Shown in pieces: positions 1 to 7,738 of a DNA stretch of 64,000 bases (within the stretch, counting starts at the first letter, position 1; every line of letters starts with the position of its first letter). Source of the stretch: Caldimonas thermodepolymerans (GTDB taxonomy: Bacteria > Pseudomonadota > Gammaproteobacteria > Burkholderiales > Burkholderiaceae_C); assembly GCF_015476235.1 (NCBI RefSeq), contig NZ_CP064338.1, forward strand, positions 3,038,001 through 3,102,000, in the 5' to 3' direction. The notes beneath the pieces are model-generated. The model worked only from the letters and a program-made list of their open reading frames with translations, did no database searches and was not told the DNA's origin. The translations under genes and the position numbers were made by a program.

Positions 1-557
1 GCCAGCAGGATCAGCCCGCCCAGCAGGTGTGCGGTCACGATGGCCGGATAAAGCTTCCAGGTCACGGTGAGCGCACCGAACGCCCCCTGCACGCACACCC
101 ACGCCAGCGTCACCGTGGCCCACCACGGCGACAGCGCGATCTCGCGGCGCAGCAGCCACGCGGCGATCGCCATGACCGTGATCAGCACGCCCACGCCGGT
201 GGCCAGGTAGCGGTGCACCATCTCGATCCAGGCCTTCTGGTGCGTGACCGGCCCGGTCGGCGCCTCGGCCTGCGCGGCGCTGATCTGCTCGTGCGCGCCG
301 AACGGGCTGGCGCTGCCGTAGCAGCCCGGCCAGTCCGGACAGCCCAGGCCCGAGTCGGTCAGGCGCGTGAAGGCGCCGAACAGGATCAGGTCGAAGGTGA
401 GGAACAGCGTCAGCAGGGTCAGTGCGGCCAGTCGCTGCGCCGGTGCGGCGCTGCGGTGGCGCAGCCACACCCAGGCCAGCGGCCCCAGCGCGATCACGAT
501 GCCGAGCAGCGCCATGCGCGCCACCGGGGTGAAGTCGTAGAGCGTCTGCGCGTCCAT
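1..557 (-). CDS. ctaA: Heme A synthase, COX15/CtaA family (partial)
   Basis: Membrane enzyme that oxidises heme O to heme A for the cytochrome oxidase encoded next to it. The ATG at 557 follows a GAGGGG ribosome site and lies 13 bases after the stop of the Sco-like gene, so the two are probably co-transcribed. About 185 codons are present; the C-terminal half lies beyond the left edge. Visible marks of the family are several hydrophobic helices, GLGCPDWPGC at about residues 70-79, and THQKAWIEMVHR around residues 105-116, whose histidines fit the heme-ligand positions. The protoheme farnesyltransferase gene often follows ctaA in this order but would be outside the window. Confidence 0.93.
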   Translation of the reverse strand, partial: MDAQTLYDFTPVARMALLGIVIALGPLAWVWLRHRSAAPAQRLAALTLLTLFLTFDLILFGAFTRLTDSGLGCPDWPGCYGSASPFGAHEQISAAQAEAPTGPVTHQKAWIEMVHRYLATGVGVLITVMAIAAWLLRREIALSPWWATVTLAWVCVQGAFGALTVTWKLYPAIVTAHLLGGLILL

Positions 558-570
558 CGCCACGGCCCCC

Positions 571-1278
571 TCAACGTCCCGGACGGTCCCAGCTCGCCGA
601 GGCGCGCATCAGCTTGGCCAGGTCGCGCTTGACCTTGTTCGCGTCGGCCTCAGCCGGAAAGCGCATCATCCAGTTGCCCAGCGGGTCGACCACGTACAGG
701 TGGTCCGGCAGCTGCCGGCCCTCGGCCGGAGCCAGCCATTCGGCCAGCGCCTCCTGCGGCACGCGCAGCACCTGCGCGCCGGGGATCGCCTGCAGCACCT
801 CGGGACGCACCGCGGCCTCGTCGGTGACGAACCACACCTTGTCGAGGCGGTCACGGTCCTTGCCCAGCGTCTCGCGCAGCTGGCGCTGCAGGTACAGGTG
901 GCGCTCGCAGCGTTCGTCGCACGCGCCGCCGGCCACCACGACCAGCAGCCACTGGTCCTTCAGCGAGGTGGCCGCGACCGGCTGGCCCTGCAGGTCGCGC
1001 AGCGGCAGCGCTTCCGGCAGCGGGCGCTGCGGCAGGATCAGCTCGCCGTAGTTGGTGCGTCCTTCGGGACGGATCACGTAGTAGGTGAAGTACGACGCGA
1101 TCACCGGGGCCGCGCACACCAGCAGCACCAGCAGCATCTTGAGCCGGCCGGCCCGCGTGCGCCGGTCCGCGTCGACGGACGGCCTGGGCATGGTGTGGAC
1201 CGTGAAGCTCAGCGGCTCGGGGGGCCCGCCCTCAGGACGATCTGCGGAGCCGGGGGCGAAGGAGTTGGAACCAGACAT
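571..1278 (-). CDS. Sco-like membrane-anchored thioredoxin-fold protein of the oxidase cluster
   Basis: A 235-residue protein with one membrane helix (about residues 47-66) and a soluble domain. The domain has a CDERC motif (Cys120, Cys124) and a later PDHLYVVDPLGNW stretch (His193). CxxxC plus a distal histidine before a VDP-G strand is the copper-binding layout of Sco proteins, which load copper into the CuA centre or keep its thiols reduced. It lies between SURF1 and ctaA, which fits oxidase assembly. The start is uncertain: the ATG at 1278 overlaps SURF1 by 47 bases without a clear ribosome site, and an internal ATG at 1191 gives a shorter protein. Databases usually carry such proteins as hypothetical, so the copper role is inferred. 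Confidence 0.75.
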   Translation of the reverse strand: MSGSNSFAPGSADRPEGGPPEPLSFTVHTMPRPSVDADRRTRAGRLKMLLVLLVCAAPVIASYFTYYVIRPEGRTNYGELILPQRPLPEALPLRDLQGQPVAATSLKDQWLLVVVAGGACDERCERHLYLQRQLRETLGKDRDRLDKVWFVTDEAAVRPEVLQAIPGAQVLRVPQEALAEWLAPAEGRQLPDHLYVVDPLGNWMMRFPAEADANKVKRDLAKLMRASASWDRPGR

Positions 1279-1981
1279 ACAAACCAGTCATCAGCGCACT
1301 CAGGGCAAACCACTGGAAGGCATAGCCATAGTGCTTGTGAACGTCCACCGCCGGTGCGGGCCAGTCGCGCAGCAGCCCGTCCTCGGGGTCGCCGGCAACG
1401 GCTGCGGTCTGGACGACGGAGACGGGCCACAGCGGGGTGCCGACCTCCTGCTCGTACGACGCCAGGTCGAGATTCTGCCGGATGGGTCCGCTGCCTGCCG
1501 CGTCGAACTCGTATAGCTTGGCGGGCGGCGGGGCGATGCGGCCCTCCAGGCGCACCTCGCCGTCGCCGGTGGGCACCGACGGCAGCCGCGTGCGGTCCTG
1601 CACGTCGCGCGGCGCCCAGCCACGCTGCACCACGACCGCCTCCTCGCGCCCCGCGAGCTTCAGCGGCGTCAGCACGTAGAAGCCGGGACGGCCGTGCATC
1701 TGCCGGTTGTCGAGGAACACCGTGTGCTCGTGCAGCCAGCGCCCGCGCAGCGTCACGGGACGGTGCAGCAGGTGCGCGTCCACGTCGCTCGGTCGGCGCA
1801 GCTCCTCCAGCGGCACCGCGGGCAGCTGCGACTGGCGCTCGATCGCGGCCTGCAGGGCCTCCTTCTGCGCCGCGCGGCCGAGCTGCCAGCGCCCCAGCGA
1901 GGCCGTCACCGCCACGCCGGCGATGGTGACGACCAGCACGACCCAGCGTCGCCAGGAGGGAGCTTGCTTCGCTTCAGCCAT
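1232..1981 (-). CDS. SURF1 family cytochrome oxidase biogenesis protein
   Basis: A 249-residue inner-membrane protein with the SURF1 plan: an N-terminal helix (about 14-30, ending in LGRWQLGRA), a central periplasmic domain and a C-terminal helix near 225-241. Typical blocks are RPVTLRGRW, FLDNRQMHGRPGFYVLTPL, VVVQRGWAPRD and HYGYAFQWFALS. SURF1 helps assemble heme aa3 oxidases, probably at heme a insertion into subunit I. It starts 32 bases from the divergent DUF2909 gene and its end overlaps the Sco-like gene. The ATG at 1981 was chosen because it begins the conserved N-terminal helix region. Confidence 0.92.
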   Translation of the reverse strand: MAEAKQAPSWRRWVVLVVTIAGVAVTASLGRWQLGRAAQKEALQAAIERQSQLPAVPLEELRRPSDVDAHLLHRPVTLRGRWLHEHTVFLDNRQMHGRPGFYVLTPLKLAGREEAVVVQRGWAPRDVQDRTRLPSVPTGDGEVRLEGRIAPPPAKLYEFDAAGSGPIRQNLDLASYEQEVGTPLWPVSVVQTAAVAGDPEDGLLRDWPAPAVDVHKHYGYAFQWFALSALMTGLYVWFQLLRPRLRRSS

Positions 1982-2000
1982 GGCGTCGCGGGACGGGGGA

Positions 2001-2013
2001 GATAATCCGTTCC
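2001..2013 (+). promoter_or_regulatory. -10-like hexamer 7 bases before the DUF2909 gene
   Basis: GATAAT at 2001-2006 is followed by 7 bases and then the ATG at 2014. No ribosome site sits at the normal distance (a GGGGGAG run ends about 12 bases before the ATG). If used as a -10 box, transcription would begin at the start codon. No -35 match was found. Confidence 0.3.
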
Positions 2014-2235
2014 ATGAAACTCCTCGTCGGCCTCGCCTTCATCTTCATCATCGCCAGCCTGGCGTCCGCCCTCGTCTTCATGATGCGCGACGGCCGCGAC
2101 GGCAAGCCCAAGACCAACAACATGGTGCGCGCCCTGGCGGTCCGCGTCGGACTGTCGGTCGCGCTGTTCCTGTTCATCCTGCTCAGCTACAAGCTCGGCT
2201 GGGTCCAGCCCACCGGCGTGCCCATCGTGCGCTGA
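2014..2235 (+). CDS. DUF2909 twin-transmembrane small protein
   Basis: A 73-residue protein with two hydrophobic helices (about 3-23 and 44-62) joined by a charged loop with RDGRDGKPKTNN. Size, helix spacing and position inside an oxidase cluster match the DUF2909 (twin transmembrane) family, which is common beside SURF1 and ctaE in Burkholderiales; its molecular role is unknown to me. It is the only plus-strand gene in the cluster, is divergent from SURF1 and converges on ctaE, with which it shares the hairpin at 2255-2287. Confidence 0.85.
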   Translation: MKLLVGLAFIFIIASLASALVFMMRDGRDGKPKTNNMVRALAVRVGLSVALFLFILLSYKLGWVQPTGVPIVR

Positions 2236-2254
2236 AGGCTGCACCGCCAGGAAC

Positions 2255-2287
2255 GAAAAAACAAACGCCGCTTCGCGCGGCGTTTGT
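2255..2287 (-). terminator. Intrinsic terminator of the ctaC-ctaE operon, possibly bidirectional
   Basis: Perfect 11-bp stem ACAAACGCCGC / GCGGCGTTTGT (2261-2271 and 2277-2287) with the loop TTCGC. On the minus strand it is followed by a run of T (A-run at 2256-2261 on the plus strand). It lies 46 bases after the ctaE stop and 25 bases after the DUF2909 stop, so it can serve both converging transcripts; the T tract favours the ctaE direction. Confidence 0.85.
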
Positions 2288-2332
2288 CGTCATGGCGTGC
2301 CATCGAAGGCGGCGTGGCCGCCTCCACGTGGC

Positions 2333-3223
2333 TTACATCCAGTAGACCAGCACGTACAGGCCCAGCCACACCACGTCGACGAAGTGCCAATACCAGGCGG
2401 CGCCTTCGAAGCCGAAGTGACGCTCGGACGTGAAGTGGCCCTTCATCAGGCGCAGCGTGACGACCAGCAGCATCAGCATGCCGACGAACACGTGGAAACC
2501 GTGGAAGCCGGTCAGCATGAAGAAGGTCGAGCCGTAGATGCCGGAGCTCAGCTTCAGGTTCAGGTCGTTGTAGGCGTGCGCGTACTCGACACCCTGCAGG
2601 ATCAGGAAGGTCACGCCCAGCAGCACGGTCAGCCACATGAAGCCGATGGTCTTGCCGCGCTGGTTCTCGCGCAGCGCGTGGTGGGCGATCGTCAGCGTCA
2701 CGCCCGAGGCCAGCAGCAGCGCGGTGTTGATGGTCGGCAGCGGCCACGGACCCATGGTCTGGAACGGCTCGACGATGCCGGCCGGCGAGGCGGTGGCACC
2801 GCTGCCCGGCGCGGCGCTCGGCCAGATCGCCTTGAAGTCGGGCCACAGCAGCTGGTTCTCCAGGCCACCCAGCACCGGCAGCGTATACAGGCGCGACCAG
2901 AACAGCGCGGCGAAGAACGACGCGAAGAACATGACCTCGGAGAAGATGAACCAGGCCATGCTCCAGCGGTAGGACGCGTCGATGCGCTGGCTGTACAGGC
3001 CGCCCTCGCTCTCGCGGATCGCGTCGCCGAACCACTGGTAGAGCACGAACAGCCACCACAGCAGGCCGAACAGCAGGGCGTACGCCCCCCAGCCATGGCC
3101 GTTGATCCACTGGCCCGCGCCCAGAATCACGAAAAACAGGCCGATCGCGGCCATGACCGGATGCCGCGAGGGCCCGGGCACAAAGTAATAAGGCGTGGTG
3201 CCTTGATGCGTCGCTGCCGACAT
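2333..3223 (-). CDS. ctaE: Cytochrome c oxidase subunit III
   Basis: Integral membrane subunit of the aa3-type oxidase, 296 residues, with the seven-helix plan. Recognisable blocks are PYYFVPGPSRHPV at the N-terminus, WFIFSEVMFFASFFAALFW, LLLASGVTLTIAHHAL, and TGFHGFHVFVGM followed by a C-terminal WYWHFVDVVWLGLYVLVYW. The ATG at 3223 has AGGAG upstream. It is the last gene of the minus-strand oxidase operon, 77 bases after the DUF2970 gene, and is followed by a strong terminator. Confidence 0.97.
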   Translation of the reverse strand: MSAATHQGTTPYYFVPGPSRHPVMAAIGLFFVILGAGQWINGHGWGAYALLFGLLWWLFVLYQWFGDAIRESEGGLYSQRIDASYRWSMAWFIFSEVMFFASFFAALFWSRLYTLPVLGGLENQLLWPDFKAIWPSAAPGSGATASPAGIVEPFQTMGPWPLPTINTALLLASGVTLTIAHHALRENQRGKTIGFMWLTVLLGVTFLILQGVEYAHAYNDLNLKLSSGIYGSTFFMLTGFHGFHVFVGMLMLLVVTLRLMKGHFTSERHFGFEGAAWYWHFVDVVWLGLYVLVYWM

Positions 3224-3300
3224 GTTTTTCTCCTAATGAACCTGTCTCTTGTCTGTCCTGTGGGGCCCCGGGCGCTGCTGCCCGGATGCCGGATTGCCCG

Positions 3301-3537
3301 TCACGTCGCCGCGCCGCTGCCGACCACCCAGTTGACGATCAGGATCAGCAGCACGATGAAGATCAGCGCGCCGACCAGGCCGCCGATGATCACGTGCGCC
3401 GGCTTCAGCTCGTTGACGTCCTTCTCGTAACCCGACGACTTGCGCACGCCGAAGAACGCCCACAGGATCGCCTTGACCGTCTGCAGGAAGGTCCCCTTGC
3501 GCGGGGCGGCGTCCTGCCTGTCGTTGGTACCGGTCAT
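3301..3537 (-). CDS. DUF2970 domain small membrane protein
   Basis: A 78-residue protein with a basic N-terminus, the block FLQTVKAILWAFFGVRKSSG, and a C-terminal membrane helix (about 49-72). This matches the DUF2970 family found between ctaG and ctaE in betaproteobacteria; its function is not established. Its ATG overlaps the TGA of ctaG (ATGA), which implies translational coupling. Confidence 0.85.
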   Translation of the reverse strand: MTGTNDRQDAAPRKGTFLQTVKAILWAFFGVRKSSGYEKDVNELKPAHVIIGGLVGALIFIVLLILIVNWVVGSGAAT

Positions 3538-4154
3538 GTGCGGGGCTCCACGGCGGCCTGCGCCGCCTGCTGTTCGCCCTTCGGGGCGGCAGGCACCTTG
3601 CCGCCGACCTCGAAGAACGTGTACGACAGCGTGATCGTGGTCACGTCACGCGGCAGCTTCGGGTCGATCACGAACACCACCGGCCACTGCTTGGATTCGC
3701 CCGGCGCCAGGGTGTACTCGTTGAAGCAGAAGCACTCCAGCTTGTTGAAGTGCGCCGTCGCCTGCTTGGGCGCGTAGCTCGGGATGGCCTGCGCCGCCAT
3801 GGTGCGGTTCTGCACGTTGCGGAACTCGTACATCACGGTAGCCAGCTCGCCCGGGTGCACGGTGATCGAGTTGACCGCGGGCTTGAACTCCCACGGGCCG
3901 CGCACGTTGGCATCGAACTCGACGGTGATCGTGCGCGAGGTGTCGACCTGCGTGTTGACCGAGGTGCGCTGCGCCATCCCGGGCACCAGGCGCTCGCTCA
4001 GCGACAGCACGTTGATGCCCAGCGCCTCGCAGATGTGCTTGTACATCGGCACCATCGCATACCCGAAGCCGAACATCATCGCGACGATGACGAGCAGCTT
4101 GCCGAGCATGCGACGGTTGTCGTGTCGGTCGCCGGATGCCTCAGGGGTACTCAT
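3534..4154 (-). CDS. ctaG: Cytochrome c oxidase assembly protein CtaG/COX11
   Basis: Periplasmic copper chaperone that delivers copper to the CuB site of subunit I. The 206-residue product has one N-terminal anchor helix (about 17-37) and an immunoglobulin-like domain with the copper motif CFCF at residues 141-144 followed by NEYTLAPGE. Other family blocks are PMYKHICEALG near the membrane and ITLSYTFFEV near the end. It lies between the 37-residue peptide gene and the DUF2970 gene, overlapping the latter by 4 bases. Confidence 0.95.
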   Translation of the reverse strand: MSTPEASGDRHDNRRMLGKLLVIVAMMFGFGYAMVPMYKHICEALGINVLSLSERLVPGMAQRTSVNTQVDTSRTITVEFDANVRGPWEFKPAVNSITVHPGELATVMYEFRNVQNRTMAAQAIPSYAPKQATAHFNKLECFCFNEYTLAPGESKQWPVVFVIDPKLPRDVTTITLSYTFFEVGGKVPAAPKGEQQAAQAAVEPRT

Positions 4155-4183
4155 GACTCTCGAACCTGATGACCAGGCCGGCC

Positions 4184-4297
4184 TCAGCCGCCGAAATAGG
4201 CCATGCGGATGATGAACCCGATGAAGAAGGCAGCCGCCACCGACGCCAGGATCAGCGCCAGCCGCAGGTTCTGCTTGCGTTTGTCGGGAGTGATCAT
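4184..4297 (-). CDS. Cytochrome oxidase small assembly protein (37 residues)
   Basis: A very short gene lying between ctaD and ctaG. It encodes a peptide beginning MITPDKRKQNLRLAL, then a single membrane helix, and ending RMAYFGG. The ATG at 4297 follows an AAAGGGG ribosome site; an ATG five bases upstream is in another frame and stops at once. Basic N-terminus, one helix, and position between ctaD and ctaG match the small assembly peptides recorded in many betaproteobacterial oxidase operons. Its exact role is not known from sequence. Confidence 0.82.
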   Translation of the reverse strand: MITPDKRKQNLRLALILASVAAAFFIGFIIRMAYFGG

Positions 4298-4323
4298 CGC
4301 ATGGCCCCTTTCCAGTCCGGCGT

Positions 4324-5955
4324 TCAGCCGATCACGCGGGTGGCGCTGGCGTTCAGCTTGGGCGGCGTTTCATAGGTGTGGAACGGAGCCGGCGACGGCA
4401 CTTCCCATTCCAGGCCTTCGGCGCCTTCCCACGGACGCTGCGGCGCCTTCTCGCCCTTGCCGCGCATCATCGGCAGCACGATGAAGAAGAAGAAGTACAC
4501 CTGCATCAGGCCGAAGCCGAACGCACCGATGGACGCGATCATGTTGAAGTCCGCGAACTGCATCGGGTAGTCGGCGTAGCGACGCGGCATGCCGGCCAGG
4601 CCGAGGAAGTGCATCGGGAAGAAGGTGATGTTGAAGGTGATCAGCGAACCCCAGAAGTGGAACTTGCCGCGCGCCTCGGAGTACATCACGCCGGTCCACT
4701 TCGGACCCCAGTAGTAGAAGCCGGCGAACAGCGCGTACAGCGAGCCGGCCACCAGCACGTAGTGGAAGTGGGCCACCACGTAGTAGGTGTCCTGCAGCTG
4801 GATGTCGATCGGCGCCATCGACAGCATCAGGCCCGTGAAGCCACCCATCGTGAACACGAAGATGAAGCCCACGGCGAACAGCATCGGGGTCTCGAAGGTC
4901 ATCGAGCCGCGCCACATCGTGGCCACCCAGTTGAAGATCTTCACGCCCGTCGGGACCGCGATCAGCATGGTCGCGTACATGAAGAACAGCTGGCCGGTCA
5001 CCGGCATGCCGGTCGTGAACATGTGGTGGGCCCACACGATGAACGACAGGATGGCGATGGAGCCGGTCGCGTACACCATCGAGGTGTAGCCGAACAGGCG
5101 CTTGCGGGCGAAGGCCGGCACGATCTGGCTGATGATGCCGAAGGCCGGCAGGATCATGATGTAGACCTCGGGATGCCCGAAGAACCAGAAGATGTGCTGG
5201 TACATCACCGGGTCACCGCCGCCGGCCGGGTTGAAGAAGCTGGTGCCGAAGTGGCGGTCGGTCAGCGTCATCGTGATGGCGCCGGCCAGCACCGGGATCA
5301 CCGCGATCAGCAGGTAGGCGGTGATCAGCCAGGTCCAGGCGAACATCGGCATCTTCATCAGCGTCATGCCGGGCGCCCGCATGTTCAGGATGGTCACGAT
5401 GATGTTGATCGAGCCCATGATGGACGAGGCGCCGAGGATGTGCATCGCGAAGATGCCCACGTCCATCGACGGGCCCATCTGCAGCGTCAGCGGGGCGTAC
5501 AGCGTCCAGCCGGCCGCCGGCGCGCCGCCGGGCAGGAAGAACGACCCCACCAGCATGATCGCCGCGGGGATCATCAGCCAGAAGCTGAAGTTGTTCATCC
5601 GCGCGAACGCCATGTCGGAGGCGCCGATCTGCAGCGGGATCATCCAGTTCGCGAAGCCCACGAAGGCGGGCATGATCGCGCCGAACACCATGATCAGGCC
5701 GTGCATGGTGGTCAGCTGGTTGAACAGCTCGGGGTTGACCACCTGCAGGCCGGGCTGGAACAGCTCGGCACGGATCAGCAGCGCGAGCACGCCGCCGATC
5801 ATCAGCATCGTGAAGCTGAACAGCAGGTACAGGGTACCGATGTCCTTGTGGTTGGTCGCGAAGACCCAGCGACGCCAGCCGTGCGGATGGTCATGCGCAT
5901 GGTCGTGGGCGTGGCCGCCCGCAACGTGACCGTGGGAGTCGAGCACTGCACTCAT
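4324..5955 (-). CDS. ctaD: Cytochrome c oxidase subunit I
   Basis: Catalytic subunit of the aa3-type heme-copper oxidase: reduces O2 at heme a3-CuB and pumps protons. The product is 543 residues with twelve predicted helices. Key motifs are [11 protein letters not shown] with a heme a ligand histidine, [15 protein letters not shown] with the CuB histidine and cross-linked tyrosine, [11 protein letters not shown] with two CuB histidines, and VVAHFHYVL with the heme ligands. The N-terminus is rich in His and Gly. The ATG at 5955 was chosen over a TTG six bases upstream because AAAGGA lies at a good distance from the ATG. Confidence 0.98.
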   Translation of the reverse strand: MSAVLDSHGHVAGGHAHDHAHDHPHGWRRWVFATNHKDIGTLYLLFSFTMLMIGGVLALLIRAELFQPGLQVVNPELFNQLTTMHGLIMVFGAIMPAFVGFANWMIPLQIGASDMAFARMNNFSFWLMIPAAIMLVGSFFLPGGAPAAGWTLYAPLTLQMGPSMDVGIFAMHILGASSIMGSINIIVTILNMRAPGMTLMKMPMFAWTWLITAYLLIAVIPVLAGAITMTLTDRHFGTSFFNPAGGGDPVMYQHIFWFFGHPEVYIMILPAFGIISQIVPAFARKRLFGYTSMVYATGSIAILSFIVWAHHMFTTGMPVTGQLFFMYATMLIAVPTGVKIFNWVATMWRGSMTFETPMLFAVGFIFVFTMGGFTGLMLSMAPIDIQLQDTYYVVAHFHYVLVAGSLYALFAGFYYWGPKWTGVMYSEARGKFHFWGSLITFNITFFPMHFLGLAGMPRRYADYPMQFADFNMIASIGAFGFGLMQVYFFFFIVLPMMRGKGEKAPQRPWEGAEGLEWEVPSPAPFHTYETPPKLNASATRVIG

Positions 5956-5988
5956 CGTCAATTCCTTTGGATTTCGAACTCGGCTGGT

Positions 5989-7161
5989 TTACTGGCGGGC
6001 AGCCACGATTTCCGACGGCTGGACGATCTTGCCCGTCTGGTTGGACCAGGCGTTCTTGGTATAGGTGATCACGGCCGCGATCTCGGTGTCGGACAGCTGC
6101 TTCCACGCCGGCATCGCACCGTTGGCCGCGCCGTTGAGCACGACCTGGATCTGCTTGCCGGCATCCTCGTCCTTCACGATGGGCGAGCCGTCCAGCGCCT
6201 TGATCGGGCCGGCGCCGGTACCGTCGGCCTTGTGGCAGGCGGCGCAGTTGGCGGCGTAGACCTTCTCGCCACGGGCGACCAGCTCGTCCAGCGTCCAGAC
6301 CTTGCTCGGGTCGTCGGCCTTGGCGGCCATTTCCTTCTTCTTCTCTTCGACCCAGGCGGCGTAGTCTTCCTGCGACAGCACCTTCACGTGGATCGGCATG
6401 TAGGCGTGCTCCTTGCCGCACAGCTCGGCGCACTGGCCGTAGTAGTCGCCGACCTTCTCGGCGCGGAACCAGGTATCGCGCACGAAGCCGGGGATCGCGT
6501 CCTGCTTGACGCCGAAGGCCGGGATCATCCACGAGTGGATCACGTCGGCGGCGGTGGTCACGATGCGGATCTTCTTGTCCACCGGCACGACCATCGGGTT
6601 GTCGACCTTGAGCAGGTAGTCGTCACCGACCGGCTGGCCGGCGTCGGACGCCTGGCGATGCGTCACGTCGAGCGTGGACAGGAAGGAGATGCCCTCGCCT
6701 TCGCCCTTCAGGTAGTCGTAACCCCACTTCCACTGGTAGCCGGTGACCTTGATGGTGAGGTCGGCGTTGGTGGTGTCCTTCATCGCGACCACGGCCTTGG
6801 TGGCGGGCAGCGCCATGCCGATCACGATCAGGAACGGCACCACGGTCCAGGCGATCTCGACCTTCACGCTCTCGTGGAAGTTGGCCGGCTGGGCGCCCTT
6901 GGACTTGCGGTGCTTGATGATCGAATAGAACATCACGCCGAAGACCGCGACGAAGATCACACCGCAGATCCACAGCATCATGTAGTGCAGGAACTGCTGT
7001 TCCTCGGCGATGCGGGTGACCGGCGGATGCATGTCGATCTGACGCACCGCGGGGCCGCCGGGCAGGCTGTTGACGGCCATCGCACAGGTGGTGGCGAGCG
7101 CTGCGCCCAATCCGAGGCCGGCCTGCCCCGCCTTGTGCCAAAGTGCTTTCATGGTCTTCAT
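5989..7161 (-). CDS. ctaC: Cytochrome c oxidase subunit II with fused cytochrome c domain (caa3 type)
   Basis: Carries the CuA centre that accepts electrons from cytochrome c. The product, about 390 residues, has a signal-like N-terminus, two membrane helices, and a cupredoxin domain with CAELCGKEHAYM (CuA ligands, about residue 245). A C-terminal class I cytochrome c domain has CAACHK near residue 305 and a distal methionine in GAMPAWKQL. This extra domain makes it a caa3-type subunit. The start is unclear: GTG 7170, ATG 7161 and ATG 7152 are in frame; 7161 is used because GAAGTG precedes it. It is the first gene of the oxidase operon. Confidence 0.96.
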   Translation of the reverse strand: MKTMKALWHKAGQAGLGLGAALATTCAMAVNSLPGGPAVRQIDMHPPVTRIAEEQQFLHYMMLWICGVIFVAVFGVMFYSIIKHRKSKGAQPANFHESVKVEIAWTVVPFLIVIGMALPATKAVVAMKDTTNADLTIKVTGYQWKWGYDYLKGEGEGISFLSTLDVTHRQASDAGQPVGDDYLLKVDNPMVVPVDKKIRIVTTAADVIHSWMIPAFGVKQDAIPGFVRDTWFRAEKVGDYYGQCAELCGKEHAYMPIHVKVLSQEDYAAWVEEKKKEMAAKADDPSKVWTLDELVARGEKVYAANCAACHKADGTGAGPIKALDGSPIVKDEDAGKQIQVVLNGAANGAMPAWKQLSDTEIAAVITYTKNAWSNQTGKIVQPSEIVAARQ

Positions 7162-7656
7162 CGTGGTCACTTCAGTTTCAAACTCTCTTCACTGGCGCCG
7201 CGCGCACCGCCTTCACCGGACGGCGGCCCGCGCCACGCCGTGCGCAATCCTTCGGCCACACGGGCGGGCCCTCACGACCTGAGGCACCGGCCGCCTCCTG
7301 CGCGGTCATGCACGACGGCAGGATCGGCACCGTGCGCCCTTCGTGCATCGACACACACCCGGTCCATGTCAGGCTGGATCCACCCACCCTGCCGCGCGCC
7401 GACCGGCCACCGCACCCGGATGGACGCACTTCCAGCAGGATGCCATGCACTCGGACGAGGAGGCCTTGCTGGAGATGCCTCGCGAGACGGCATCATCACG
7501 ATCCATGCTCGCGTGGACCCGACACCATCGCACCCGCGGCTTGCAGCACCATGCCTGTCGGTGATGCCCTGCCTGCACGCAGCGCCGGTCCGGTCAACCG
7601 GGTCGGATGGACCCAAGCCTGCAACGGCTGCGGAACCTACCCAACCAAACCGAAGG
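7162..7656. other. Gene-free stretch, probable long ctaC leader
   Basis: With the promoter candidate just beyond it, this is the largest gap in the window. I see no convincing coding frame, tRNA or known riboswitch. The short open frames here lack ribosome sites and family features. If transcription starts at the promoter candidate at 7657-7686, the ctaC mRNA has a leader of almost 490 nt. Confidence 0.5.
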
Positions 7657-7686
7657 ATTTTAGCTTAGCGCAAACTCTGGTCACAA
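7657..7686 (-). promoter_or_regulatory. Candidate sigma70 promoter for the oxidase operon
   Basis: On the minus strand TTGTGA (7681-7686), an 18-base spacer, then TAAAAT (7657-7662). It lies in a locally AT-rich patch of the gap between the BioC-like gene and ctaC, and points toward ctaC. Confidence 0.4.
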
Positions 7687-7738
7687 CCAGCTTGACGCAG
7701 ATCAGAACAACTTCACGCCTGCAAGACGACACTGCACG

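Noticed and set aside
7178-7450. 90-residue minus-strand frame before ctaC
   Set aside because: No ribosome site, no family features, and composition like random GC-rich DNA; more likely part of the leader.
4378-7668. Very long plus-strand frame opposite ctaD and ctaC
   Set aside because: The codons are the complement of real, strongly conserved oxidase genes; the translation is Arg/His/Gln-rich with no family features. GC bias at third positions opens such frames.
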